Assembly (NCBI RefSeq): GCF_001467585.1
Contig: NZ_LNXY01000020.1
Coordinates: forward strand, 664,904 to 728,903
Origin: Legionella drozanskii LLAP-1
Lineage (GTDB): Bacteria > Pseudomonadota > Gammaproteobacteria > Legionellales > Legionellaceae
Direction of reading: 5' to 3'
DNA length: 64,000 bases
Part shown: positions 42,055 to 51,686 of the stretch, in pieces
Layout: every line of letters starts with the position of its first letter
How positions within the stretch are numbered: the first letter of the stretch is position 1
Position numbers and translations under genes: made by a program
The notes under the pieces: model-generated
Database searches by the model: none
Told to the model about the DNA's origin: nothing
Seen by the model: the letters and a program-made list of their open reading frames with translations, nothing else

Positions 42055-44346
42055 ATGAGCAAACACCTGGTTATCGTAGAGTCTCCTGCGAAAGCTAAAA
42101 CTATACAAAAGTATTTGGGCAAAGATTACGATGTACTGGCTTCCTATGGCCACGTGCGCGATCTGCCTCCACGCAAAGGCTCAGTGAAACCTGACAAAGA
42201 ATTTGCAATGATTTATAGTCCGATTGAAAAGAATGCTCGTCATATTGAGTCTATTGCAAAAGCTTTAAAAACTTCCGATTCGCTCTTGTTAGCAACCGAC
42301 CCTGATCGCGAGGGCGAAGCGATATCTTGGCATGTTTATGAGCTAATGAAAGAGCGGAATTTGCTAAAAGATAAAGAAGTACACCGTATTTTTTTCAATG
42401 AGATAACCAAATCAGCGATCCAAGACGCGATAAAAAATCCCCGAACGATTTCAATGGATTTAGTCAATGCTCAACAAGCAAGACGGGCATTGGATTATTT
42501 GGTGGGTTTTAATCTTTCACCCTTGCTATGGAAAAAAATTCGCCGAGGTCTCTCCGCGGGTAGAGTACAAAGTCCGGCTTTACGCTTAATTGTTGAGCGC
42601 GAAGAAGAAATTGAACAATTTGTTTCACAAGAATATTGGCGAATAATCGCGCAATGTCAACATGATAATCAGCCCTTTGAAGCGCGACTTACTTATTTTC
42701 AACAAGAAAAATTACAGCAATTTTCTGTGACTGAGGCTGAACATGCTCATCGCGTTAGAGATAGCTTGCTCAAACAAGCTCAAGGTTACTTAGTCGTTAA
42801 TAATATCGAAAAGAAACAGCGCAAACGTAACCCGGCTGCTCCATTTATTACTTCCACTTTACAACAAGAAGCGGCGCGAAAATTAGGCTTTACAGCTCGT
42901 AAAACCATGATGGTAGCCCAGCAACTCTATGAGGGAATCGATATTGGTACAGGCACTACGGGATTAATTTCTTATATGCGTACTGACTCTGTCAATCTAG
43001 CTGCTGAAGCAATTGAAGAAATTCGCTCCTATATTATTCAGCGTTATGGGGAAGATAATTGCCCTAAAAGTCCTCGTGTCTATAAAACCAAGTCAAAAAA
43101 CGCACAAGAAGCCCATGAAGCAATTCGCCCAACGTCCATTAAGCGAACACCAGAAATGGTGCAGCAAGCGCTTACGGCTGATCAATTTAAGCTGTACAGC
43201 TTAATTTGGAAACGTACTGTTGCTTGCCAAATGGCTGAAGCATTGATAGATACGGTTGCAGTCGATTTAACTTGTGGTGAAGGCAATATGTTTCGAGCAA
43301 ATGGCTCGACCATCGCTTTCCCAGGCTTCCTGAATGTTTACGAAGAAGGTCATGATGATTCGAAGGATGAAGAGGGTGCTGGTTTATTACCCTCTTTAAG
43401 CGTTGGAGAAAAAATTAAATTGCAGGACATTCTTGCGAACCAACATTTTACTGAACCACCCCCGCGGTACTCCGAGGCTTCACTTGTTAAAGCATTAGAA
43501 GAATACGATATTGGACGCCCTTCTACCTATGCCTCTATTATTCACACCTTACAACAGCGTGAGTATGTCATTGTTGATAAAAAGCGTTTTGTGCCAACTG
43601 ACGTCGGTCGAATCGTCAACCGATTTCTCACTGGCCACTTTACTCGCTACGTTGATTACAAATTTACGGCGCAACTTGAGGACACTCTGGATGCGATCTC
43701 ACGTGGAGAAAGGGAGTGGATTCCTGTTTTAGATGAGTTTTGGCAACCTTTTATTCAACAAATTCAAATAACAGACGAACAAGTACAACGGAAGGACGTA
43801 ACAACTGAAACACTTGATGAGGAATGCCCTAAATGTAGCAAACCCTTGGCAATTCGCTTAGGAAAGCGTGGTCGATTTATTGGCTGTACTGGCTATCCTG
43901 AATGTGATTATACCCAAGATCTTAATAATGAAGGTGAAAAAGTAGAAGCTGAAGTGGTTGAAGGACGCACTTGCTCAGACTGCGGAAGTCCTTTACATAT
44001 CAAATCAGGGCGTTATGGACGTTTTATAGGCTGTAGCAATTACCCACAATGTAAACATATGGAACCGCTGGAAAAACCGGCTGACACAGGCGTTGAATGC
44101 CCTAAATGCCAAAGCGCTAAGATTCTCCAGCGCAAATCCCGCAAAGGTAAAATATTTTACTCCTGCGGCAATTATCCGAAATGTGATTATGCTTTATGGA
44201 ACGAACCTATTGATAAACCTTGCCCACAATGCGCATGGCCCTTACTAACTGTTAAAGAAACAAAACGCTCTGGTCGTCAAATTATTTGCCCAAATGAAAG
44301 TTGTAACTATACTTCAAAGGAAGAAGAAAAAGAAGAATCCAAATAA
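42055..44346 (+). CDS. topA: DNA topoisomerase I
   Basis: 763 residues. N-terminal Toprim (VIVESPAKAKTIQKYLG; ATDPDREGEAI), catalytic Tyr307 in GLISYMRTDSV, and RRALDYLVGFNLSPLLWKKI. The C-terminus contains four zinc ribbons, each with two CxxC-type pairs (CPKCSKPL; CSDCGSPL; CPKCQSAK; CPQCAWPL). It relaxes negative supercoils. E. coli has three C4 modules in an 865-residue protein, so the tail here is shorter overall. The GGAAAG site precedes the ATG by 7 bases. Confidence 0.97.
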   Translation: MSKHLVIVESPAKAKTIQKYLGKDYDVLASYGHVRDLPPRKGSVKPDKEFAMIYSPIEKNARHIESIAKALKTSDSLLLATDPDREGEAISWHVYELMKERNLLKDKEVHRIFFNEITKSAIQDAIKNPRTISMDLVNAQQARRALDYLVGFNLSPLLWKKIRRGLSAGRVQSPALRLIVEREEEIEQFVSQEYWRIIAQCQHDNQPFEARLTYFQQEKLQQFSVTEAEHAHRVRDSLLKQAQGYLVVNNIEKKQRKRNPAAPFITSTLQQEAARKLGFTARKTMMVAQQLYEGIDIGTGTTGLISYMRTDSVNLAAEAIEEIRSYIIQRYGEDNCPKSPRVYKTKSKNAQEAHEAIRPTSIKRTPEMVQQALTADQFKLYSLIWKRTVACQMAEALIDTVAVDLTCGEGNMFRANGSTIAFPGFLNVYEEGHDDSKDEEGAGLLPSLSVGEKIKLQDILANQHFTEPPPRYSEASLVKALEEYDIGRPSTYASIIHTLQQREYVIVDKKRFVPTDVGRIVNRFLTGHFTRYVDYKFTAQLEDTLDAISRGEREWIPVLDEFWQPFIQQIQITDEQVQRKDVTTETLDEECPKCSKPLAIRLGKRGRFIGCTGYPECDYTQDLNNEGEKVEAEVVEGRTCSDCGSPLHIKSGRYGRFIGCSNYPQCKHMEPLEKPADTGVECPKCQSAKILQRKSRKGKIFYSCGNYPKCDYALWNEPIDKPCPQCAWPLLTVKETKRSGRQIICPNESCNYTSKEEEKEESK

Positions 44347-44448
44347 ATTGATAACTGTCATTTAGTTAGCAATTACTAGACTTGGAAGAAGTCACAGTTG
44401 AGTGCAAATGATTTTAAAGAAATGCAGCTAACAAAAGGGAATTTAGCT

Positions 44449-45078
44449 ATGTATCTACTCTTTGATTTTGATGGAACCTTAGTTGATAGTTTTAATTGCG
44501 TCGTTGAAAAAATGAATCAATTAGCTGAGGTATTTCACTTCAGAAAAATTGAGGAACATGAAATCGAACAGTTACGAGAAATGTCCACTAAAGAATTAAT
44601 TAAATTTTTAAAAATCCCCTTCTATAAAATACCAATACTCATTCGTCAAATAAGAAAACTTTTGCACAAAGAAATGCCTAGAATCAATCCGGTTGCCAAT
44701 ATTAGTCCTATCTTAGAAAAACTATATCATGCCGAATTTTCTCTTGGTATTTTAACCTCTAATTCAATTGAGAATGTAATGTCATGGCTTGAAACCCATC
44801 AAATGAGCCATCTCTTCAAATTTATTCATAATGAATCTAATTTTGTTTCTAAAAAATATTTATTAAGAAGAACCATTAAAAAATATAATATTGACAAATC
44901 AAGCCTGTTTTATATTTGCGATGAAACTCGAGATATCGAAGCAGCAATGAAAAATAATGTTAAGTCTGTAGCAGTCACTTGGGGTTATAACTCCGAAAAA
45001 ATTCTTTCTCAATACCAGCCCACTTTCCTCGCACAAAAGCCCGAGGATTTATTACTGATTTGCGGCTTGCCACAATAG
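44449..45078 (+). CDS. HAD-superfamily hydrolase (phosphoglycolate-phosphatase-like)
   Basis: 209 residues from the ATG at 44449 (AAGGGA upstream); an upstream TTG is not needed. HAD motif I is DFDGTLVDS, motif II ILTSNS, motif III about the Lys in SKKYLLRRTI, motif IV ICDETRDIEAA. The short cap inserted after motif I (helical, ~20-90) is typical of subfamily IA. Substrate unknown. It follows topA after 100 bases. Confidence 0.88.
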   Translation: MYLLFDFDGTLVDSFNCVVEKMNQLAEVFHFRKIEEHEIEQLREMSTKELIKFLKIPFYKIPILIRQIRKLLHKEMPRINPVANISPILEKLYHAEFSLGILTSNSIENVMSWLETHQMSHLFKFIHNESNFVSKKYLLRRTIKKYNIDKSSLFYICDETRDIEAAMKNNVKSVAVTWGYNSEKILSQYQPTFLAQKPEDLLLICGLPQ

Positions 45079-45223
45079 GTTTTTATTTGGATATGGTTGT
45101 ATTTATGAGTGAGATTTTGGAGTTTATACTTTCATTAAATTAAATCAATATGCATGAAAATTGCAGTGGTTTTAATTAAAATAATAAAATATATTCTATT
45201 TTTTAACGTAATAAATAATAATA

Positions 45224-45673
45224 TTATAATTGCGAAACTTTATTTTTTCTAAGCGGGAATACATTTGAAGAAAATAACAATTTTTTTAATTTTTTCCCCG
45301 AATACAAATGCTTAATAAAGGTCTGCATTGCTTCTTCCGAGGTCATATATAGAACCGTATCCTCAGCTTCGTGTAAATGACAATTAAAAGTAGCGTAAGA
45401 ACTCGTAGACACGCCAATTTTCTTTAAAAAATCAATAATGATCTTGAGGTTTCCATGACATGCACAAATTATACTCGCATTATGACGTCTTTCATCGCTC
45501 CAAATTGAATAAAATTTATTAGCTACAAAAATATCAACTAGCTTATCTTTATTATCATCTTTGTAAGTTAGTTCATCATCAATATTCAGATCGCTATCTT
45601 CAAAATTCTCAAAGACTAAAAATTTATGACCAAATAATTCAAATAGCTTCCTCTCAATTTGAATTTTTCTCAT
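45224..45673 (-). CDS. hypothetical protein
   Basis: 149 residues, Lys- and Phe-rich, with no signal peptide. The central part (NASIICACHGNLKIIIDFLK, SYATFNCHLHEAEDTVLYMT) looks like real coding sequence with several Cys and His. The flanks are very AT-rich. No family recognised; possibly horizontally acquired. Ribosome site weak (AGAGG about 5-8 bases upstream). Confidence 0.55.
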   Translation of the reverse strand: MRKIQIERKLFELFGHKFLVFENFEDSDLNIDDELTYKDDNKDKLVDIFVANKFYSIWSDERRHNASIICACHGNLKIIIDFLKKIGVSTSSYATFNCHLHEAEDTVLYMTSEEAMQTFIKHLYSGKKLKKLLFSSNVFPLRKNKVSQL

Positions 45674-46246
45674 TACATCCTCTTAAATTTTTCAAATCAG
45701 GATCAGTTTATAAAATCGGCATTAAAAATGAAAGAAATGAAATGTGGTAAAATTGTAAATATTCCCTTAATTATTCACTAGAAAACTATAAATTTATAGA
45801 TGATATATCCAAATGAAAAACAGTTGAACACTAAGTTTTAATACAATCAAAATCAACTCATTCTTTTGAGAAAATAGGATCAAACTTGTCTGCAAAAAAA
45901 TCTTATTACTGGAAAATGAATCAATCAACTTTCTACCTACGCTTTCTGCTGTTAAATTGGACTTTAGTTAAAATATTCTGTTTATATTTTTATTTCTTTA
46001 TTAATAAAAATATAAGTCCCTTAGATTATTTTGATGATCAAGCCGGATATAGTTGCGAATCCCCGTGGTTTGACCACGGGGTCCATTTTCAATAGGGACC
46101 AGAAAGCTGAGCGAGCTAGATCCCGTGCCCCCTCGGGCAGAGCCGCGGGGATTCGCTTTGATAGATAGACGATATTCTAAAGACAGTTGCTACGATGCAA
46201 TTCGCCTATGCAACAATGCCAGTCAAGACAGATTAATTTGTGTAGC
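45674..46246. other. intergenic region, no clear gene
   Basis: AT-rich in the first 380 bases. A 69-codon open stretch at 45886-46095 starts with TTG and is Phe/Leu/Lys-rich, and its end runs into the palindromic repeat at 46055. It is not convincing as a gene. The region otherwise holds that repeat. Confidence 0.5.
46055..46156. repeat. palindromic element with GCGAATCCCCG ends
   Basis: 102 bp. Starts GCGAATCCCCGTGG and ends CCGCGGGGATTCGC, which are inverted copies with one mismatch. The left arm also makes its own hairpin with CCACGGGG (46074-46081). A second, shorter copy is at 49223-49256. It has no coding capacity and looks like a dispersed REP/MITE-like repeat. Confidence 0.7.
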
Positions 46247-47272
46247 TTACTTCACATAAAACGATTTCACTTGCTTAACCACTTCCACTATCTCATCACG
46301 AGATATATCCAAATGGGTTACACATCGTACTTTGCCCGCCTTATTAGGCTGTTTAGCCAACAAAATACCTCGTTGAAGTAAATAATCTCGCAAAGCAAAA
46401 TAATCTCCTTGCACGTGGATAAATAAAATATTAGTTTGCAAGGAGGCCAGATCCACTTCGATTTCATCAATTTCTGCCAAAGCCTGAGCAAGATAGGCGG
46501 CATTCTCATGATCTTCGCTCAAACGCTCAATATTATGCTGTAAAGCATAAATACCTGCGGCCGCTAAAATACCTGCTTGACGCATTCCACCACCGAGGAC
46601 TTTTCGCCAGCGCCTTGCTCTTTCAATTAACTCATCTGAACCACATAATATTGATCCCACGGGCGTTCCTAGCCCCTTAGATAAACAAATAGAAATCGAA
46701 TCAAACTGACTGCTAATCTCACTGAGATTTACACCTAATTTTACCGCCGCATTAAATACTCTGGCGCCATCGAGATGATTATTCAGCTTATTCTGCTTAC
46801 AAAAATTCTTTACCTGTCTTAAATAATTAAGGGGCAAAACTCGGCCTGCTGTTGTATTTTCCAAACAAAGTAATTTTGTCCTAGGATGATGATAATCGAG
46901 CGGTTTAATTGCCATAGCTACTTTTTCAAGTGGTAAGCTGCCATCTTGTGCAAAATCGAGGGGTTGAGGTTGAATACTCCCTAAAACAGCAGCTCCACCC
47001 CCTTCCCACATATAAGTATGTGCTGTTTGACCTACAATATACTCATCGCCACGCTCACAATGTGCCATCAAAGCCATGAGGTTGGATTGAGTGCCCGATG
47101 GTGCGAATACAGCTGCCTCCATACCGGCCTTTTCTGCAATCATGCTTTCCAAGCGTTTTACGGTCGGATCCTCGCCGTAAACATCATCACCTGTTTCCGC
47201 ACTCATCATTGCGCTCAACATTTCTTTACTAGGCTTAGTGACGGTATCAGATCGTAAATCAATTAATTTCAT
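46247..47272 (-). CDS. ltaE: low-specificity L-threonine aldolase
   Basis: 341 residues from ATG 47272, which begins the conserved MKLIDLRSDTVTKPS; 30 extra upstream codons are unlike the family and lack a ribosome site. PLP is held at Lys199 in SICLSKGLGTP, with Asp168 in NHLDGAR contacting the pyridine ring. It splits threonine/allo-threonine to glycine and acetaldehyde. It starts 4 bases after the stop of the phosphotransferase gene, so they are one operon. Confidence 0.94.
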   Translation of the reverse strand: MKLIDLRSDTVTKPSKEMLSAMMSAETGDDVYGEDPTVKRLESMIAEKAGMEAAVFAPSGTQSNLMALMAHCERGDEYIVGQTAHTYMWEGGGAAVLGSIQPQPLDFAQDGSLPLEKVAMAIKPLDYHHPRTKLLCLENTTAGRVLPLNYLRQVKNFCKQNKLNNHLDGARVFNAAVKLGVNLSEISSQFDSISICLSKGLGTPVGSILCGSDELIERARRWRKVLGGGMRQAGILAAAGIYALQHNIERLSEDHENAAYLAQALAEIDEIEVDLASLQTNILFIHVQGDYFALRDYLLQRGILLAKQPNKAGKVRCVTHLDISRDEIVEVVKQVKSFYVK

Positions 47273-47276
47273 ATCG

Positions 47277-48203
47277 TTATTCTCTAATAGAATTGCTAAA
47301 AAAAGACTGACAATTGGAATATATTTTCTGCATTTCCGGAAGATTTTCCCTGATAAATTCAATGAGCTCGAGAGTATATTTCGCCTCTTCTAACCAATTT
47401 TGCTGCAAACAATAGCTATACCAAAGAAGCCAAGTATGAAAACTGAGCATCCATAATTTGGAATCTATTGGGGGCAATTTTCTAGTGCTCTGCCCATAAC
47501 CCATTAATGTGGCACGGAAGCGCTGCGCTTGAAAATCGCCATAAGCAAGGCCTGCACAGTTTTCAGCAAGTCCGATCAGTTCAATAGCCGGATGAATAAG
47601 CCCTGCGCTTTCCCAATCAAGCAGATGTGGTGTTTTTTTTCCACGCCAAACAATGTTCTCAGCATGAATATCACGATGACTAAACACCCAGTTTTCTGCT
47701 TGATAATGTGAATTGTCATTACAAAAACTAATGAGTTCTCGTGCCCATACAGGAGAATGAGAATCATGGTTTCCTGGCAGCAGTATTGCGGGAAATGGTT
47801 GGGCATTTTTTTGCGAGAAATGGGGTAAATGTAATTGCGCTAAGACCCCACCCAATATTAGTGCTTGCTCTTTATTAATTGCCTCTATCACTTGTCCTTC
47901 GCAGTAGGGGCGTATGATTGCTTTAACGCCTTCTATTGTGAAAACAAACTTATCATTTTTCCTGTAGGCAGCAAAAGTAATTCCTAGCTCGACAGCTATT
48001 TGTGCGGCTAGCTCTTCCGTTAACTCAAGGTTGGACTCCTCGACCTTACCCAACCAGGTTTGTGAATAAAATTTCTTACAAACCCATTTGCTTTGATCGC
48101 TAAGCTCAATTAATTCAAGAGAATGCTGTCTTCCCTCACCTAAAGAAGACAGCGATATCATTTTTTGCTTGAAAATAGCGTTAGACCAATGCTCATTGTT
48201 CAT
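47277..48203 (-). CDS. APH-family phosphotransferase (kinase-like)
   Basis: 308 residues. Protein-kinase-like fold: N-terminal lobe with KWVCKKFYS (Lys), catalytic loop FSHRDIHAENIVW (Asp/Asn) and metal Asp in LLDWESAG. This matches the choline/aminoglycoside-kinase (APH) superfamily. The substrate could be choline, homoserine or another amine. Neighbouring threonine aldolase would fit homoserine/threonine metabolism, but that is only contextual. It overlaps the PH-domain gene by 11 bases. Confidence 0.85.
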   Translation of the reverse strand: MNNEHWSNAIFKQKMISLSSLGEGRQHSLELIELSDQSKWVCKKFYSQTWLGKVEESNLELTEELAAQIAVELGITFAAYRKNDKFVFTIEGVKAIIRPYCEGQVIEAINKEQALILGGVLAQLHLPHFSQKNAQPFPAILLPGNHDSHSPVWARELISFCNDNSHYQAENWVFSHRDIHAENIVWRGKKTPHLLDWESAGLIHPAIELIGLAENCAGLAYGDFQAQRFRATLMGYGQSTRKLPPIDSKLWMLSFHTWLLWYSYCLQQNWLEEAKYTLELIEFIRENLPEMQKIYSNCQSFFSNSIRE

Positions 48204-48618
48204 GCATAAGCTGCTCGATATAACGTCTACAAGTCAGTGGTTTTTCCAGAAAATTTATCATATGGCGGGTTCCACCTGTACCAGTAATAATGAGTGTACC
48301 GTAGCGAAAGATACTCCCTAGCACTGATTGTCTGATATCGATTGTTTCGATTTTAGCCAAAGGAATATCGATGGTCTGCCTTACTAAGATCCCGGTGCGC
48401 AAAATAACCTGTTTTTTCTTGATCGTGAGAGAAGAGAAATGATAATTAACCCAATTCATAATTCCCCAAATCAGAGCAAACAATACAAAAAATAGCGCCA
48501 CTTCTTTGAGTTGATGAATTTCTATGCCAATTAACATTGCAATGCAAGCAAGTACAATCGGCCAAATAAACAGAACCCAATGAAGTCTTGCCAAATATAC
48601 CACATTGCTTTCTGTCAT
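48193..48618 (-). CDS. bacterial PH-domain membrane protein
   Basis: About 141 residues from ATG 48618, preceded by AGAGG; an upstream start at 48654 is less supported. Two N-terminal hydrophobic segments (WVLFIWPIVLACIAMLIG, VALFFVLFALIWGIMNWV) are followed by a bPH2/YdbS-type domain (SSLTIKKKQVILRTGIL, IPLAKIETIDIRQS, YGTLIITGTGG). Such proteins are inner-membrane scaffolds of unknown role. First gene of the operon with the phosphotransferase and ltaE. Confidence 0.85.
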   Translation of the reverse strand: MTESNVVYLARLHWVLFIWPIVLACIAMLIGIEIHQLKEVALFFVLFALIWGIMNWVNYHFSSLTIKKKQVILRTGILVRQTIDIPLAKIETIDIRQSVLGSIFRYGTLIITGTGGTRHMINFLEKPLTCRRYIEQLMHEQ

Positions 48619-48742
48619 CTTTATCCTCTCATCTAAAAAACCGGTTTCGACCATTTTAAACCTGAAACTTGAAGTCCCATGAGTATATTGCAGATGCTAT
48701 AAATTTGCTATGCTAGGCGTTTGCGGTATCAAACCAATTATT

Positions 48743-49171
48743 ATGATTCGACCTATCAATCGTTGTTTAAATGCGCAGTTACTGAATATCTGTCAACAAG
48801 CAGTTCAATTAGATGAATTGAATCGTAAGCTCAAAGAACATTTGTTTTCGCCTTTAGGCGATCATTGCCTGGTGGGTTCGTTTAATAAGGGTTGTTTATT
48901 AATCACTACTACCAATTCCTCTTGGGCGACGGAACTTCGGTATGCTGTTCCTGATTTGCGAGACAAATTAAGAAAAGAAGGCCTGTATCAATTAACATCG
49001 ATCAAGATTGCTGTCATTGACCAAGTTGATCAAATGATTACCGATAAACAAGCTAATCAAATGGAACTTTCCTCATCTGCTCGGGATAATATTCGTACTG
49101 CCAGTGAACTTTGCACTTATCCGCCATTAAAAACCGCATTGAGCCATCTGGCTAGGGATAAGGATGAATAA
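48743..49171 (+). CDS. dciA: DciA-like protein (DUF721), candidate helicase loader
   Basis: 142 residues from the ATG at 48743; an earlier start at 48710 is possible. Core pattern LLITTTNSSWATELRYAVPD and DLRDKLRK matches the DUF721/DciA domain, near residues 45-75. DciA loads the replicative helicase in bacteria lacking DnaC. It lies next to lpxC (convergent), a location seen in other gammaproteobacteria. The C-terminal third is divergent. Confidence 0.75.
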   Translation: MIRPINRCLNAQLLNICQQAVQLDELNRKLKEHLFSPLGDHCLVGSFNKGCLLITTTNSSWATELRYAVPDLRDKLRKEGLYQLTSIKIAVIDQVDQMITDKQANQMELSSSARDNIRTASELCTYPPLKTALSHLARDKDE

Positions 49172-49222
49172 TGACAATCGGCATTAGGAAGTAATGTCTA
49201 GAGAGGGGCTTTCTATGGCTCA

Positions 49223-49256
49223 GCGAATCCTCATGGCTTTGACCGCGGGGATTCGC
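49223..49256. repeat. short copy of the GCGAATCC palindromic element
   Basis: GCGAATCCTCATGG, six-base loop, CCGCGGGGATTCGC. The right arm is identical to that of the copy at 46143-46156; two mismatches in the left arm. It lies between the converging dciA and lpxC genes. Confidence 0.65.
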
Positions 49257-49308
49257 CAGATTTCAAACGGTAAACCTGTACTGTAGCAACACAGAGAATC
49301 TGAAGGAT

Positions 49309-50223
49309 TTAAGCCTCAGCAGGGAGCATATCCGCAAAGAAAGTAGGCTGATAATTTTCTGCATCAAAGTAGGTATATTCCCACGCATCCTGGCGTACCA
49401 TCAACTCACGTAATAAGCGATTATTGAGTCCATGGCCTGACTTGTGGCCCTCAAAGGCACCAATTAAACCGCAACCTAAGAGATAAATATCTCCAATTGC
49501 ATCAAGTACTTTATGCGTAACAAATTCGCTTTCAAAGCGTAAACCGTCTTCATTTAACACGCGGTACTCATCCACAACAATGGCATTGTCTAAACTACCA
49601 CCTTTTGCGAGATCACATTCTCTTAATTTTTCATAATCAGACAGAAAACCAAAGGTTCTTGCCCGACATACCTCTTTTACATAAGACGTGGTTGAAAAAT
49701 CAAAAGTAGCTGTTTGAGGTTTATCATTAAAAACGGGGTGATCAAAATCTATCGTAAACGAAACCTTACAACCGTTATAGGGCAAAAATTGTACGTATTT
49801 GCCATTATCTTCCACACGGATAGGTTTTAAAATTCGAATGAATCGCTTCGCAGCACTTTGCTCGCGAATACCAGCTGATTGAATGAGGAATACAAAAGGC
49901 GCAGCACTTCCATCCATAATAGGAAGCTCTGCAGCATTGACATCCACATAGGCATTGTCAATTCCTAATCCTGCGAAAGCAGAAAGTAAATGCTCGACAG
50001 TAGCTACTTTTACTCCATCTTTTTGTAGAGAGGTGCACAACATAGTATCGCCAACCTGATCATACAAAGCAGGAATTTCAATCACTGGATCTAAATCAGT
50101 ACGTCTAAAAATGATGCCGGTATTAATGGGAGCAGGTCGTAAGGTCAGATAGACCTTATCTCCGGAGTGTAAACCAACCCCTGTTGCTTGAATGACTTTC
50201 TTAGGAGTTCTTTGTTTTATCAT
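49309..50223 (-). CDS. lpxC: UDP-3-O-acyl-N-acetylglucosamine deacetylase
   Basis: 304 residues. Zn-dependent first committed step of lipid A synthesis. Zinc ligands: His in [15 protein letters not shown], His and Asp in [23 protein letters not shown] and [13 protein letters not shown] are family segments. Last gene of the dcw cluster, 250 bp after ftsZ, as in E. coli, so it probably has its own promoter. Confidence 0.97.
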   Translation of the reverse strand: MIKQRTPKKVIQATGVGLHSGDKVYLTLRPAPINTGIIFRRTDLDPVIEIPALYDQVGDTMLCTSLQKDGVKVATVEHLLSAFAGLGIDNAYVDVNAAELPIMDGSAAPFVFLIQSAGIREQSAAKRFIRILKPIRVEDNGKYVQFLPYNGCKVSFTIDFDHPVFNDKPQTATFDFSTTSYVKEVCRARTFGFLSDYEKLRECDLAKGGSLDNAIVVDEYRVLNEDGLRFESEFVTHKVLDAIGDIYLLGCGLIGAFEGHKSGHGLNNRLLRELMVRQDAWEYTYFDAENYQPTFFADMLPAEA

Positions 50224-50449
50224 TCAGTTTTCACCTTTTCAGATATCCCATATTTTAAGCGCAATAAACCGCCGAATCATAGCAGCAATTTATTGAGCTG
50301 TCTAATTTTCTCATGCTACCTAAACAAGCTAAGTGCATACTTATTCAAATAAAACCGAACTGACTTCTTTGCAAACGAAGTGAAGCAATTTAAGTTGATA
50401 CTTCATTAAAACGACGTCGACTATCTGTTACAGTTTATCTGTACTACCC

Positions 50450-50471
50450 AAGAACGGATGGAACCGTTCTT
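50450..50471 (-). terminator. hairpin just after the ftsZ stop
   Basis: AAGAACGG pairs with CCGTTCTT (8 bp, 6-base loop), three bases after the ftsZ stop. No T-run on the minus strand, so termination may be partial. The rest of 50224-50474 shows no gene. Confidence 0.4.
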
Positions 50472-50474
50472 AGG

Positions 50475-51650
50475 TCACTCTACTTGTTCTTCTTGGCGCC
50501 GCAAGAAAGCTGGGATATCCAGATAATCAACATCAGGAATTGAAAATTCACTGGCTGATTTTGCTGGTGCAGCGGCTTGTTTACGCATCACAGCTGGTCT
50601 ATCAAGCTGCTGATAATCAAGAGAACCGTCGCTACGTGTTGACTCCATCATACGAGCTTTAGCTAATGTCGTGTGCTGTTGACCACGAACTCGTGCGTCC
50701 CCCAAACCAGTAACAATAACGGTCACTCGCATTTCATCAGTCATATTTGGATCGATAACCGTACCCACGACAACTGTTGCATCATCAGAAATAAACTCTT
50801 TTACCACATCACCGACTTCTTCAAACTCACCGATAGACATATCTAGGCCAGCGGTGATATTGACTAAAATGCCACGCGCACCGGAGAAATTGACATCTTC
50901 CAACAAAGGAGAAGCAATTGCGGCTTCTGCCGCTTGGCGTGCTCTTTGTTCTCCAGTAGCACTACCAGTTCCCATCATTGCCATACCCATTTCTGACATA
51001 ACAGTGCGAACATCGGCGAAATCTACGTTGATTAAACCAGGACGTGTAATCAAATCGGAAATACCTTTTACTGCGCCCAAAAGCACGTTATTTGCCGCTT
51101 TAAACGCATTAACGAGGCTAATATTTTTACCGAGGACGCTTAATAATTTGTTATTAGGTATAGTAATTAAAGAATCTACACTTTCCGCCAGGCGTCGAAT
51201 TCCCTCTTCCGCAGCTAGGGCGCGTTGCTTTCCTTCAAAAGAAAAGGGCTTAGTAACCACTGCAACCGTGAGGATACCTAATTCTTTTGCTACTTCTGCA
51301 AAAACAGGCGCAGCCCCTGTACCTGTTCCACCGCCCATACCCGCAGTAATAAAAACCATATCAGCGCCTGAGAGCACGTCTCGAATTCTATCTCGATCTT
51401 CCTCTGCAGCTTCACGTCCAATCTTAGGGTTCGCGCCAGCACCTAAGCCTTTGGTTAATTCGTCGCCTAATTGGATATGAATTTTCGCATTCGAATTTTT
51501 TAGGGCTTGAGCGTCTGTATTAGCACAAATAAATTCAACAAAATCAATTTTTTCTGCCACCATATGTTCAACAGCATTGCCGCCGCCACCACCAACACCA
51601 ACGACCTTAATCACGGCATTGTCTTGTTGACTTTCCGTTAATTCAAACAT
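50475..51650 (-). CDS. ftsZ: cell-division protein FtsZ
   Basis: 391 residues. Tubulin-like GTPase: [15 protein letters not shown] (G-box), [15 protein letters not shown] (tubulin signature), [13 protein letters not shown] (T7 loop), and a conserved C-terminal tail [10 protein letters not shown] that binds FtsA and ZipA. It forms the Z-ring. It starts 36 bases after ftsA. Confidence 0.98.
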   Translation of the reverse strand: MFELTESQQDNAVIKVVGVGGGGGNAVEHMVAEKIDFVEFICANTDAQALKNSNAKIHIQLGDELTKGLGAGANPKIGREAAEEDRDRIRDVLSGADMVFITAGMGGGTGTGAAPVFAEVAKELGILTVAVVTKPFSFEGKQRALAAEEGIRRLAESVDSLITIPNNKLLSVLGKNISLVNAFKAANNVLLGAVKGISDLITRPGLINVDFADVRTVMSEMGMAMMGTGSATGEQRARQAAEAAIASPLLEDVNFSGARGILVNITAGLDMSIGEFEEVGDVVKEFISDDATVVVGTVIDPNMTDEMRVTVIVTGLGDARVRGQQHTTLAKARMMESTRSDGSLDYQQLDRPAVMRKQAAAPAKSASEFSIPDVDYLDIPAFLRRQEEQVE

Positions 51651-51686
51651 TAGACCTCTCCACTAAAATTCTGCAATTAGATAAAA

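Noticed and set aside
45886-46095. 69-codon open stretch ending in the palindromic repeat
   Set aside because: TTG start, no ribosome site, and its end is repeat DNA.
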